From positions 1 to 34,551 of the forward strand of contig CAAGIL010000057.1 in assembly GCA_900769905.1 (NCBI GenBank): a DNA stretch of 34,551 nucleotides, in the 5' to 3' direction. The DNA comes from Rikenellaceae bacterium (GTDB lineage: Bacteria; Bacteroidota; Bacteroidia; Bacteroidales; UBA932). The stretch's first letter is position 1; every line of letters begins with the position of its first letter. Positions 16,443 to 22,356 of the stretch are shown here, piece after piece. Position numbers and translations under genes: made by a program. The notes below the pieces were generated by a model. That model saw nothing but the letters and a program-made list of their open reading frames with translations. It made no database searches and was not told the origin of the DNA.

Positions 16443-17692
16443 TGGAAACTCCTGAGAGCAAGGTACATTGCAGCGAGGATGTGCTGAAGTTCGCTTCTGA
16501 TGCGGGCCGTGTGCTTCTGGAAAACGGAGCTGAAATATCCCGTGTCGAGGAGACTATGGAGAGGATAGCCGAAAATTACGGGGAGTCAGGGGAAAAGTTC
16601 TTTGTGCTCAGCAACGGTATCTTCACCACGGGCAAGTCCTATGCCAATGCCGAATTCATCCCAATCAAGGGGGCCAGGCTGGAAAAAGTAGTTGCCGTGA
16701 ACCAGCTGTCGAGAGAAATTTCGAGCAACAATCTGCCCCTCCCTGAAGCTGTGTCCCGTCTTGAGGAGATCAAGACTTTGCCTGCAAAACCTGTCTGGGA
16801 GCAGTTCCTGGGTGCGGTTTTCGGCTGTGGCGGTTTCTGCATCATCTTCGGGGGAAGCATGCTGGACTGCCTCTCTTCCATGATTGCCGCCTTCGTGCTC
16901 CAGTTCTTCTCCGTTAAAGTTGCCTCCCCCTATCTTTCCAAGACCCTGGGAAATATCTGCGGGGGACTTATCGGCACCCTGCTGTGCATATTGCTCTACA
17001 ATCTCGGCCTGGGTACGAGCCTGGGGAATATGGTAGTGGGTACGCTCATACTGCTCATTCCGGGGGTACCGTTCACCAACGGCCTGCGGGATGTCGCCAA
17101 TGAAGACTACCTGGCCGGAATGACCCGCCTCATTGATGCGCTGATGATGTTCCTGTGCATCGCGATCGGGGTGTGCTTCGCCTTTATAGCCCACAGCTGG
17201 TTCAGCGGGGGAGTGATACATCTCAGCGGCACCCTCACCGATGCGTTTACCGCCCACATACCCGTGCAGCTGCTTGCCGCGCTGGTGGGCACTTCTTCTT
17301 TTGCAATCCTGTTCGGCGTGCCGCGCAAGTTCTACCTCGCCTCCGGGGTGGTGGGTATGCTCGGATGGCTGGTGTTTATGCTTACGATGCGCTATACTCC
17401 GCTCGGAGATTTTGCCAGCACTTTCCTTGCCGCCACGGTTGTTGCCTTCCTTTCGCGCTGGTCTGCCGTGAAGTTGAGGTGCCCCAGCACCGTCTTCCTG
17501 ATTTGCGGAGTCTTCCCTCTCATACCCGGTGCCGGCGTGTTCTGGAGTGCCTATTACACCGCTTCCACCCAGCTGAACTCCGCCATTATGACAGGACTCA
17601 CGTCCGTCAAGCTTACGCTCGCAATTGTACTGGGCATCATCATTGCCGCCAACGTCTTCCATACGAACAACTGGCGTCCGCGCAAGGCCTGA
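16439..17692 (+). CDS. ThrE-family amino acid (threonine/serine) exporter, fused two-part form
   Basis: This 417-residue membrane protein combines the YjjP-like (ThrE) N-terminal part and the YjjB-like (ThrE_2) C-terminal part in one chain. Residues 1-115 are cytosolic and include the SRVEETM helix seen in the family. About ten hydrophobic segments follow from ~120. The signature IPGVPFTNGLRD lies at 207-218, with GMTRLIDA after it; a second, related PLIPGAG occurs at 360-366. Known members export threonine and serine; in this operon the substrate could be another small metabolite, which is inference only. It overlaps the glutaminyl cyclase gene in ATGATGG and is the last gene before the bidirectional terminator. 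Confidence 0.85.
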   Translation: MMETPESKVHCSEDVLKFASDAGRVLLENGAEISRVEETMERIAENYGESGEKFFVLSNGIFTTGKSYANAEFIPIKGARLEKVVAVNQLSREISSNNLPLPEAVSRLEEIKTLPAKPVWEQFLGAVFGCGGFCIIFGGSMLDCLSSMIAAFVLQFFSVKVASPYLSKTLGNICGGLIGTLLCILLYNLGLGTSLGNMVVGTLILLIPGVPFTNGLRDVANEDYLAGMTRLIDALMMFLCIAIGVCFAFIAHSWFSGGVIHLSGTLTDAFTAHIPVQLLAALVGTSSFAILFGVPRKFYLASGVVGMLGWLVFMLTMRYTPLGDFASTFLAATVVAFLSRWSAVKLRCPSTVFLICGVFPLIPGAGVFWSAYYTASTQLNSAIMTGLTSVKLTLAIVLGIIIAANVFHTNNWRPRKA

Positions 17693-17727
17693 GCCTTTTC
17701 CGCGTCTTTGTACTACTCCAATATACG

Positions 17728-17756
17728 AAAAAAGCAGCCTCTCGGGCTGCTCTTTT
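17728..17756. terminator. Bidirectional intrinsic terminator between thrE and rpmE
   Basis: A 7-bp stem AGCAGCC (17733-17739)/GGCTGCT (17745-17751) closes a 5-base loop, with an A run on its left and CTTTT on its right. It can end the aromatic operon on the plus strand and rpmE on the minus strand. Confidence 0.8.
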
Positions 17757-17772
17757 GCTGTACCTTGCAAGC

Positions 17773-18024
17773 TTATTTCTTGCGGGACTTGTATCTCTGA
17801 TAGAACATATCAACTCGGCCGGCGGTGTCGACAATCTTCATCTTGCCGGTGTAGAAAGGGTGAGATGTGTTCGAAATCTCAAGCTTTACGAGAGGGTATT
17901 CAACACCGTCAATGGTGATGGTCTCCTTGCTGGTTGCGCAGGAACGGGTGATGAACACGTCCTCGTTTGACATATCCTTGAAAGCTACAAGTCGGTAGGT
18001 TTCGGGATGAATTCCTTTTTTCAT
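17773..18024 (-). CDS. rpmE: 50S ribosomal protein L31 type B
   Basis: This 83-residue large-subunit protein begins MKKGIHPETYRLVAFKD and contains SNTSHPFYTGK and VDMFYQRYK, the type B L31 signature. It lacks the CxxC zinc ribbon of the type A form; its single Cys is in TRSCATS. Type B (C-) L31 does not need zinc. The start at 18024 fits homology; upstream codons in frame extend into the promoter and are not counted. The promoter match is excellent. The gene diverges from glmM and ends at a shared terminator with thrE. Confidence 0.95.
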   Translation of the reverse strand: MKKGIHPETYRLVAFKDMSNEDVFITRSCATSKETITIDGVEYPLVKLEISNTSHPFYTGKMKIVDTAGRVDMFYQRYKSRKK

Positions 18025-18052
18025 ATACACTAGTGTTTTATAAAATCGGGCG

Positions 18053-18085
18053 CAAAGATAAGCAAATTTTTTGTAATTTTGCAAA
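18053..18085 (-). promoter_or_regulatory. Bacteroidota promoter of rpmE
   Basis: On the minus strand TTTG (18082-18085) and TATCTTTG (18053-18060) are separated by 21 bases. The predicted start near 18047 gives a leader of about 23 bases. Confidence 0.75.
18074..18081 (+). promoter_or_regulatory. Probable -7 element of glmM, overlapping the rpmE -33 box
   Basis: TAATTTTG matches TAnnTTTG, 26 bases before the glmM ATG. It is half of a perfect 12-bp palindrome ATTTTGCAAAAT (18076-18087), whose other half supplies the rpmE -33 box. No clear -33 element is seen for this direction. Confidence 0.5.
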
Positions 18086-18107
18086 ATATCATGCTCATTT
18101 TAAAGCT

Positions 18108-19541
18108 ATGACACTCATTAAATCAATTTCCGGTATCCGCGGAACAATTGGCGGACCGTGCGGAGAGGGTCTTACCCCCGTTGACATCGTAAAATTCACT
18201 TACGCTTACTGTGCCTGTCTGAAGAAGCGTCTGTCCAGTCCTTCCAACGGAAGCAGATATAAAGTGGTTGTAGGTCGTGACGCCCGCATCAGCGGGGAGA
18301 TGGTGGAGCAGCTGGTCTGCGGCACCCTGGTTTCCTGCGGCGTGGACGTTGTGAAGTGCGGACTCGCCTCCACCCCGACCACCGAGCTTGCAGTCCGTTT
18401 CAGCGGGGCTGACGGCGGCATCATAATTACCGCGAGCCACAATCCTCGCCAGTGGAACGCCCTGAAACTCCTCAATGAGCAGGGAGAATTCCTTTCCGCT
18501 GCCCAGGGTCAGGAAATCCTTGCCCTTGCGGAGAGCGGGGACTTCGACTTCGCTCCTGTGGACGAGTTGGGAAAGATAGAGGAACACGACTTTACGGACG
18601 AGCATATCGACTCGGTGCTTGCGCTTGAGGCAGTGGATGTCGAGGCGGTGAGGAAGGCCGGGTTCAAGGTGGTGCTGGATTCCATCAATTCCGTGGGCGG
18701 CATAATCATGCCTCGATTGCTGGAAAAGCTTGGTGTCGAGTGCATTACGCTGTTCGGGGAGCCTACTGGCGACTTCGCCCACAACCCTGAGCCGCTGCCT
18801 TCGAACCTTGTGGACCTGAGCCGTACCGTGGTCGAGCAGGGTGCCGACCTGGGCATAAGCGTGGATCCGGATGTGGACCGGCTTGCGTTCATATGCGAGA
18901 CCGGGGAGCCGTTTGTGGAGGAATATACCCTCGTTGCTGTGGCTGACTACCTTCTCGGGCTTGCAGAGCAGAAGGGGGTGAGTCCGAGGTACACCGTGTC
19001 AAACCTGAGCTCCAGCCGCGCCCTCAGGGATGTGACCGAGGCGCACGGAGGCAAGTACTTCGCTTCCGCTGTTGGGGAGGTGAACGTGACCACCAGGATG
19101 CACGAACTCGGTGCGCTGATCGGTGGTGAGGGCAATGGAGGCGTGATTTATCCTGCGAGCCACTGCGGCCGTGATGCAATGGTGGGGGTCGCCCTGTTCC
19201 TCAGCAAACTGGCGCACTGTGGCATGAAGGTGAGCGAGTACAAGGCCACCCTGCCTCAGTATTTCATCGCCAAGAACAAGATCGAGCTCAGCGATTCCTC
19301 TCTCATCGACAAGATACTCAATACCTTGAAGGAGCGTTTCTCCAATGAGGACATCAATACCATCGACGGCGTGAAGATTTCTTTCGAGGCCTCCCGCCGC
19401 TGGGTGCACCTGCGCCGCTCGAATACCGAGCCTATCATCAGAATCTACGCCGAGGCTCCGAGCCGGGAGCAGGCGGAAGAACTTGCCCGTGAAGTAATTT
19501 CAATCGCAGAGTCGTGTTTTCCTTCAGAACAAGCCCGATAG
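18108..19541 (+). CDS. glmM: Phosphoglucosamine mutase (phosphohexomutase superfamily)
   Basis: The enzyme interconverts glucosamine 6-phosphate and 1-phosphate on the way to UDP-GlcNAc for peptidoglycan and lipid A. The 477-residue chain starts at MTLIKSISGIRGTIGG. It carries the phosphorylated serine Ser110 in TASHNP, the Mg-binding DPDVDR (253-258), the sugar-specificity loop GGEGNGG (339-345), and the phosphate-binding RRSNTEP (436-442). Four domains are present at normal length. Phosphomannomutase activity is the main alternative, but the GGEGNGG loop and general Bacteroidota annotation favour glucosamine. The 3' end overlaps the DUF1343 gene by 28 bases. Confidence 0.88.
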   Translation: MTLIKSISGIRGTIGGPCGEGLTPVDIVKFTYAYCACLKKRLSSPSNGSRYKVVVGRDARISGEMVEQLVCGTLVSCGVDVVKCGLASTPTTELAVRFSGADGGIIITASHNPRQWNALKLLNEQGEFLSAAQGQEILALAESGDFDFAPVDELGKIEEHDFTDEHIDSVLALEAVDVEAVRKAGFKVVLDSINSVGGIIMPRLLEKLGVECITLFGEPTGDFAHNPEPLPSNLVDLSRTVVEQGADLGISVDPDVDRLAFICETGEPFVEEYTLVAVADYLLGLAEQKGVSPRYTVSNLSSSRALRDVTEAHGGKYFASAVGEVNVTTRMHELGALIGGEGNGGVIYPASHCGRDAMVGVALFLSKLAHCGMKVSEYKATLPQYFIAKNKIELSDSSLIDKILNTLKERFSNEDINTIDGVKISFEASRRWVHLRRSNTEPIIRIYAEAPSREQAEELAREVISIAESCFPSEQAR

Positions 19542-20578
19542 AGGACCAGCTTGACAAGGCGCTAACAGAGGGGCGCGTGGCGTGTTTTTGCACCCAGAAC
19601 TGCTGGAACCCGTACACGGGCAGCTACCTTTATGACATTTTCCGTGAGAGGGGGAATCTGGAAAAGATTTTCCTCCCTCACGACACCGAGCTGACTCCTG
19701 AAACCAACCATATCGATTTCAGTGCCGAAGAACTCGAAGGCTTGAGCGCGGTCGTGGTTGAAATTCAGGATGTGGGCACGCGCTACTTCAACTATACGCG
19801 TGACGTGATGAGGCTGATGTCTTCCTGCGCGCGTATCGAGGATGCCCCGGCCATATACATCATAGACCATTTCAACCCTGCGGGCCGCGTGGTGGAGGGA
19901 ACCATTCCCGCCATCGAGTCGGACATCTGGACTCCGAAGGTGGCGCACCGCCACGGCCTGACCCTGGGTGAGCTGTGTCAGCTGTATTACAGTGAAATCG
20001 GGGCAAAGTACCCGCTCCACGTGATTTCGGCACATTGCTCCACCGCCGGGAGGGACTTTCTCCCCTGGGTGATTGCCCCGGCTTCCGACATCCCAGGAAT
20101 GTTCACTTGCGAGATGTACCCCGGAGGCGGATTGTGGAACAATACCTCCATCAGCCCTGCCATCGGCACTGCCCGTCCTTATGAGTATATAGGTGCGCCT
20201 TTCATCAAACATTCGGACATACGCTTCATTCCTGCGCCTGCGGGTGCGATGATGCGGCCCTGCTCTTTCACTCCGGCGGCCGGACGCTACAAGGGGGAGC
20301 GCTGCTACGGCTACCAGATTATGCTGCTTCCGGGAGCGAAGTACCACTCCCTGCTGCATACGCTTCAGCTTATGAAGCATTTTGCCGGGCATTATTCCCA
20401 GTTTGAGATGTATGATTCCCTTTTTGTGAAGATTGCTGATCCCGTGATTGAGGAGTTCCTGAAGGGAGATTTGGGCTTTGATATAGTGCAGGAGCACGTG
20501 AAGGCGGAGGAACAGAAATGGATACGGAAGGCGAAGCGTTTCTGCTTGTATGATGATTTGCCGTACAGGATGAAGTAG
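19514..20578 (+). CDS. DUF1343 / NamZ-like protein without signal peptide
   Basis: The 354-residue protein matches DUF1343, the family of exo-beta-N-acetylmuramidase NamZ. Recognisable blocks are VVVEIQDVGTRYFNYT near 81-96, IIDHFNPAGRVVEG near 116-129, the HRHGLTLGELCQLY block near 145-158, and a basic C-terminal domain. The start is a GTG at 19514, 28 bases inside the end of glmM; later starts would cut into the first beta-strand. No signal peptide is visible, whereas characterised NamZ proteins are secreted, and the usual PEHG motif near the N-terminus is replaced by LPHDTELTPE. Activity on N-acetylmuramic acid is therefore not assured. Coupling to glmM suggests a role in cell-wall amino sugars, which is inference. 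Confidence 0.75.
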   Translation: MFSFRTSPIEDQLDKALTEGRVACFCTQNCWNPYTGSYLYDIFRERGNLEKIFLPHDTELTPETNHIDFSAEELEGLSAVVVEIQDVGTRYFNYTRDVMRLMSSCARIEDAPAIYIIDHFNPAGRVVEGTIPAIESDIWTPKVAHRHGLTLGELCQLYYSEIGAKYPLHVISAHCSTAGRDFLPWVIAPASDIPGMFTCEMYPGGGLWNNTSISPAIGTARPYEYIGAPFIKHSDIRFIPAPAGAMMRPCSFTPAAGRYKGERCYGYQIMLLPGAKYHSLLHTLQLMKHFAGHYSQFEMYDSLFVKIADPVIEEFLKGDLGFDIVQEHVKAEEQKWIRKAKRFCLYDDLPYRMK

Positions 20579-20651
20579 GATGCTCTTAAGGCTCGCCTTT
20601 ATTGAATCTTTGATGAGATGTGTGAAATTTTAGGGAAATTTCTGCAATTTA

Positions 20652-20682
20652 TTTGTGAAATCAAATTTTCTTCATATCTTTG
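20652..20682 (+). promoter_or_regulatory. Promoter of tRNA-Glu
   Basis: TTTG (20652-20655) and TATCTTTG (20675-20682) are 19 bases apart, a full Bacteroidota consensus match, ending 17 bases before the tRNA. Confidence 0.8.
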
Positions 20683-20699
20683 CATTCCCAAAACGCAAC

Positions 20700-20771
20700 G
20701 GTGGGTTCGTATAACGGTTAGTACTCGAGATTCTCAATCTCGCAATAGGAGTTCGATTCTCCTACCCACTA
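20700..20771 (+). tRNA. tRNA-Glu (anticodon CTC)
   Basis: The 72-base cloverleaf has acceptor GGTGGGT/ACCCACT, D stem GTAT/GTAC with GG in the loop, anticodon stem CGAGA/TCTCG with loop TTCTCAA (CTC at 20733-20735), variable loop CAAT, and T stem AGGAG/CTCCT with TTCGATT. Discriminator A20771; CCA is not encoded. It reads GAG. It is a single-gene unit with its own promoter and terminator. Confidence 0.94.
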
Positions 20772-20778
20772 CAAAATG

Positions 20779-20803
20779 AAGCCGGCTTTTCGCCGGCTTT
20801 TTT
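20779..20803 (+). terminator. Intrinsic terminator of tRNA-Glu
   Basis: The stem AAGCCGGC/GCCGGCTT around TTTTC runs into six Ts. The hairpin could also slow transcripts coming from the superoxide reductase gene on the other strand, though the T run there is interrupted. Confidence 0.85.
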
Positions 20804-20826
20804 ATTGTGCCCTGAGTCGCTGCCTG

Positions 20827-21198
20827 CTATGGGGCGAGTTTCCAGAGACCGTGAAGATTACAATACGCGTACACTGCCTTGACCGGGGACTGGGTTTGGA
20901 ACTCCACGACAGGCTTGTCCTTAGGATAAGCGATTTGGATTCCGTCCTCCGTTTCGAGGCAGATTGCCGAGATGTGATGCTCGGGAGTCATAGGGTGTTC
21001 GGTGCTTCCGACCTTGACCCTGAGGGTGCACTCGTCCATCTTTTCGATGACGGGCAGGTGCTTTTCTGCTCCTACTTCCACTGTGTTGACTTTCAACTCT
21101 TCCATCTTTTCTCCACAACATACAAGAGGAACCGTAGAATCTACCACCTTGATGGCGACATTGCCGCAGTGGCGGCATTTGTAGAATTTGGTTACCAT
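20827..21198 (-). CDS. dfx: Superoxide reductase (class I, desulfoferrodoxin)
   Basis: The enzyme reduces superoxide to hydrogen peroxide without releasing oxygen, suited to anaerobes. The 123-residue chain has an N-terminal desulforedoxin domain with Cys8, Cys11, Cys27 and Cys28 (FeCys4 centre I). The catalytic neelaredoxin domain has ligands His47 (EKHLP), His68 (EHPM), His74 (PEHH), Cys113 and His116 (YCNLHG) for centre II. All expected ligands are present. The gene ends 23 bases from the tRNA-Glu terminator. No good promoter directly precedes it; the nearest minus-strand promoter (21459-21488) is separated from the gene by a strong hairpin terminator, so expression may be attenuated or come from an unseen promoter. 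Confidence 0.93.
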   Translation of the reverse strand: MVTKFYKCRHCGNVAIKVVDSTVPLVCCGEKMEELKVNTVEVGAEKHLPVIEKMDECTLRVKVGSTEHPMTPEHHISAICLETEDGIQIAYPKDKPVVEFQTQSPVKAVYAYCNLHGLWKLAP

Positions 21199-21330
21199 AA
21201 GTTAATGAATTAATAGTGAGCGACTTTATGCGCTGCAAATTCTGCGCCTCGGGATTTTGCTGACATTTTGGCAGAACTTTGTCTGCCCAATGCGCCAAGC
21301 CCTGCGCCTTGCGCGCCGCGTGCTATAACG

Positions 21331-21359
21331 AAAAAACCTCGCTGTCACAGCGAGGTTTT
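21331..21359 (-). terminator. Strong intrinsic terminator
   Basis: The left arm AAAACCTCGCTG (21333-21344) and right arm CAGCGAGGTTTT (21348-21359) pair perfectly over 12 bp around a TCA loop, with six As to the left, giving a U run on the minus transcript. The AAAA/TTTT flanks make it formally bidirectional. Confidence 0.85.
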
Positions 21360-21407
21360 ACGGTTAGTTAGTAGTGTATTACCTTATAGAAGGTTAATTA
21401 TTGTTGG

Positions 21408-21449
21408 TTAGAGACTCCGAACTGTAGTTCGAAGTAAGAGTTGTTTCAT
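21408..21449 (-). CDS. Possible 13-residue leader peptide
   Basis: ATG at 21449 opens MKQLLLRTTVRSL and stops with TAA at 21408. It overlaps the first hairpin of the candidate small RNA and starts only about 5 bases from the predicted transcription start. Four Leu and two Arg codons in 13 are suggestive of a leader peptide but not proof. A chance open frame of this size is common. Confidence 0.25.
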   Translation of the reverse strand: MKQLLLRTTVRSL

Positions 21450-21458
21450 TTCCGAGGA

Positions 21459-21488
21459 CAAAGATAGGCATTTTTTCTTATTTGCAAA
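21459..21488 (-). promoter_or_regulatory. Promoter for the candidate small RNA / dfx leader
   Basis: On the minus strand TTTG (21485-21488) and TATCTTTG (21459-21466) are 18 bases apart, one short of the usual 19-21. The -7 element is a perfect match. Transcription should start near 21453-21455. Confidence 0.55.
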
Positions 21489-21583
21489 AATTTTTTCAAA
21501 AAATTTCTAATTTTATTTTTTGTTATTAAAATAATTTAATAATACAAAAATTGAGCGCCATCTGAACGCTTTCTATGGCCGCT

Positions 21584-22264
21584 CTACTTTTTCTCCAAAA
21601 GCTCCGGCCGCAGCTCTCGAGTGCGTTCGAGGGCCATGCTGTCCTGCCATTCCTTGATGAGTTTCGGATTGCCGCTGAGCAGGACTTCGGGCACTTTCCA
21701 TCCGTTGAACTCAGCCGGGCGGGTATATACGGGAGGGGAGAGCAGGTCGTCCTGGAAACTGTCTGAAAGGGCGGAGGTCTCGTCGGTGAGCGCCCCCGGG
21801 ATGAGCCTGACAATGGAATCTGCAAGCAGGGCGGCAGGTATTTCCCCTCCGCTCACCACATAGTCTCCCACGGAAATCTCCCTCGTGATGAGGTGCTCCC
21901 TGATACGGTGGTCAATGCCCTTATAATGTCCGCAGAGTATGATGATGTTTTCAAGCATCGACAGGGAATTGCTTATTGACTGATTGAGACGCTCCCCGTC
22001 GGGAGACATATAGATAATTTCGTCATAGTCCCTTTCCGACTTCAGCTCCTCAATCATCCTGTAGACAGGCTCCACCATCATAACCATTCCTGCATCTCCG
22101 CCGTAACTGTAGTCGTCCACATTCTTTCTGGATCCCACTCCGTACTTGCGGAGGTTATGGACGTGGATCTCCACCAGCCCCTTTTTTATTGCACGGCCTA
22201 CGATGGAATGGGCGAACGGGCTCTCCAGAAGCTCCGGCACGACACTGAGTATATCTATACGCAT
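21584..22264 (-). CDS. trmD: tRNA (guanine-N1-)-methyltransferase (m1G37)
   Basis: TrmD methylates G37 of tRNAs reading CNN codons, preventing +1 frameshifts; it uses S-adenosylmethionine. The 226-residue SPOUT protein has the trefoil-knot segments LCGHYKGIDHR (110-120) and SVGDYVVSGGE (131-141). Asp168, in the ALSDSF segment, is at the general base position, and PPVYTRP follows near 177-183. The chain is full length. In many bacteria trmD sits with rpsP, rimM and rplS; here it stands alone, divergent from the DUF349-yidC operon. The -7 element TAACTTTG is at 22291-22298. Confidence 0.95.
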   Translation of the reverse strand: MRIDILSVVPELLESPFAHSIVGRAIKKGLVEIHVHNLRKYGVGSRKNVDDYSYGGDAGMVMMVEPVYRMIEELKSERDYDEIIYMSPDGERLNQSISNSLSMLENIIILCGHYKGIDHRIREHLITREISVGDYVVSGGEIPAALLADSIVRLIPGALTDETSALSDSFQDDLLSPPVYTRPAEFNGWKVPEVLLSGNPKLIKEWQDSMALERTRELRPELLEKK

Positions 22265-22290
22265 ACAAAAACTTTTTTCAAAATACTCTG

Positions 22291-22298
22291 CAAAGTTA
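22291..22298 (-). promoter_or_regulatory. Probable -7 element of trmD
   Basis: On the minus strand TAACTTTG matches TAnnTTTG, 27 bases before the trmD ATG. No TTTG is found at the -33 position. Confidence 0.45.
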
Positions 22299-22319
22299 GG
22301 AACTGTTTTTGAATTTCAT

Positions 22320-22327
22320 TATATTTG
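22320..22327 (+). promoter_or_regulatory. Probable -7 element of the DUF349-yidC-yggS operon
   Basis: TATATTTG matches the consensus, 29 bases before the DUF349 ATG. TTAG (22296-22299), 20 bases upstream, is a 3-of-4 match for the -33 box. It is divergent from, and close to, the trmD promoter. Confidence 0.55.
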
Positions 22328-22356
22328 TGGATTGTAATTACAAAAACTCTGATATT

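Larger units (their letters stand above)
21331..21455 (-). ncRNA. Candidate small RNA or attenuated leader in the trmD-dfx intergenic region
   Basis: The 385-bp gap between trmD and dfx holds a minus-strand unit of about 125 bases. A promoter is at 21459-21488. A 9-bp hairpin with TACA loop (21414-21435, one G-U pair) and a 5-bp hairpin ACCTT/AAGGT (21381-21394) follow. The last element is a 12-bp perfect stem with TCA loop (21333-21359) followed by six Us. I do not recognise an Rfam family. It may be a stand-alone small RNA, or a leader that stops transcription before dfx, whose ATG lies 133 bases beyond. A 13-codon reading frame lies at its 5' end. The rest of the gap (21467-21583, and 21199-21330) shows only AT-rich sequence and a small GGCAGA/TCTGCC hairpin. 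Confidence 0.45.

Noticed and set aside
11483..17760. tRNA-Arg as an integration site with a flanking attachment repeat
   Set aside because: I looked for a copy of the tRNA 3' end near the end of the operon (17690-17770) and saw none; no integrase is present.
16586..17770. 394-codon open frame on the minus strand opposite thrE
   Set aside because: Hydrophilic His/Glu/Gly-rich translation with no motif; an antisense shadow of the membrane protein.
20580..20660. Possible terminator AAGG-CTCG-CCTT after the DUF1343 gene
   Set aside because: The stem is only 4-5 bp and the T run is short; too weak to annotate.
21467..21530. AT-rich near-palindrome of A and T runs downstream of trmD
   Set aside because: Simple A/T tract symmetry with no GC pairs; not a convincing hairpin or origin.
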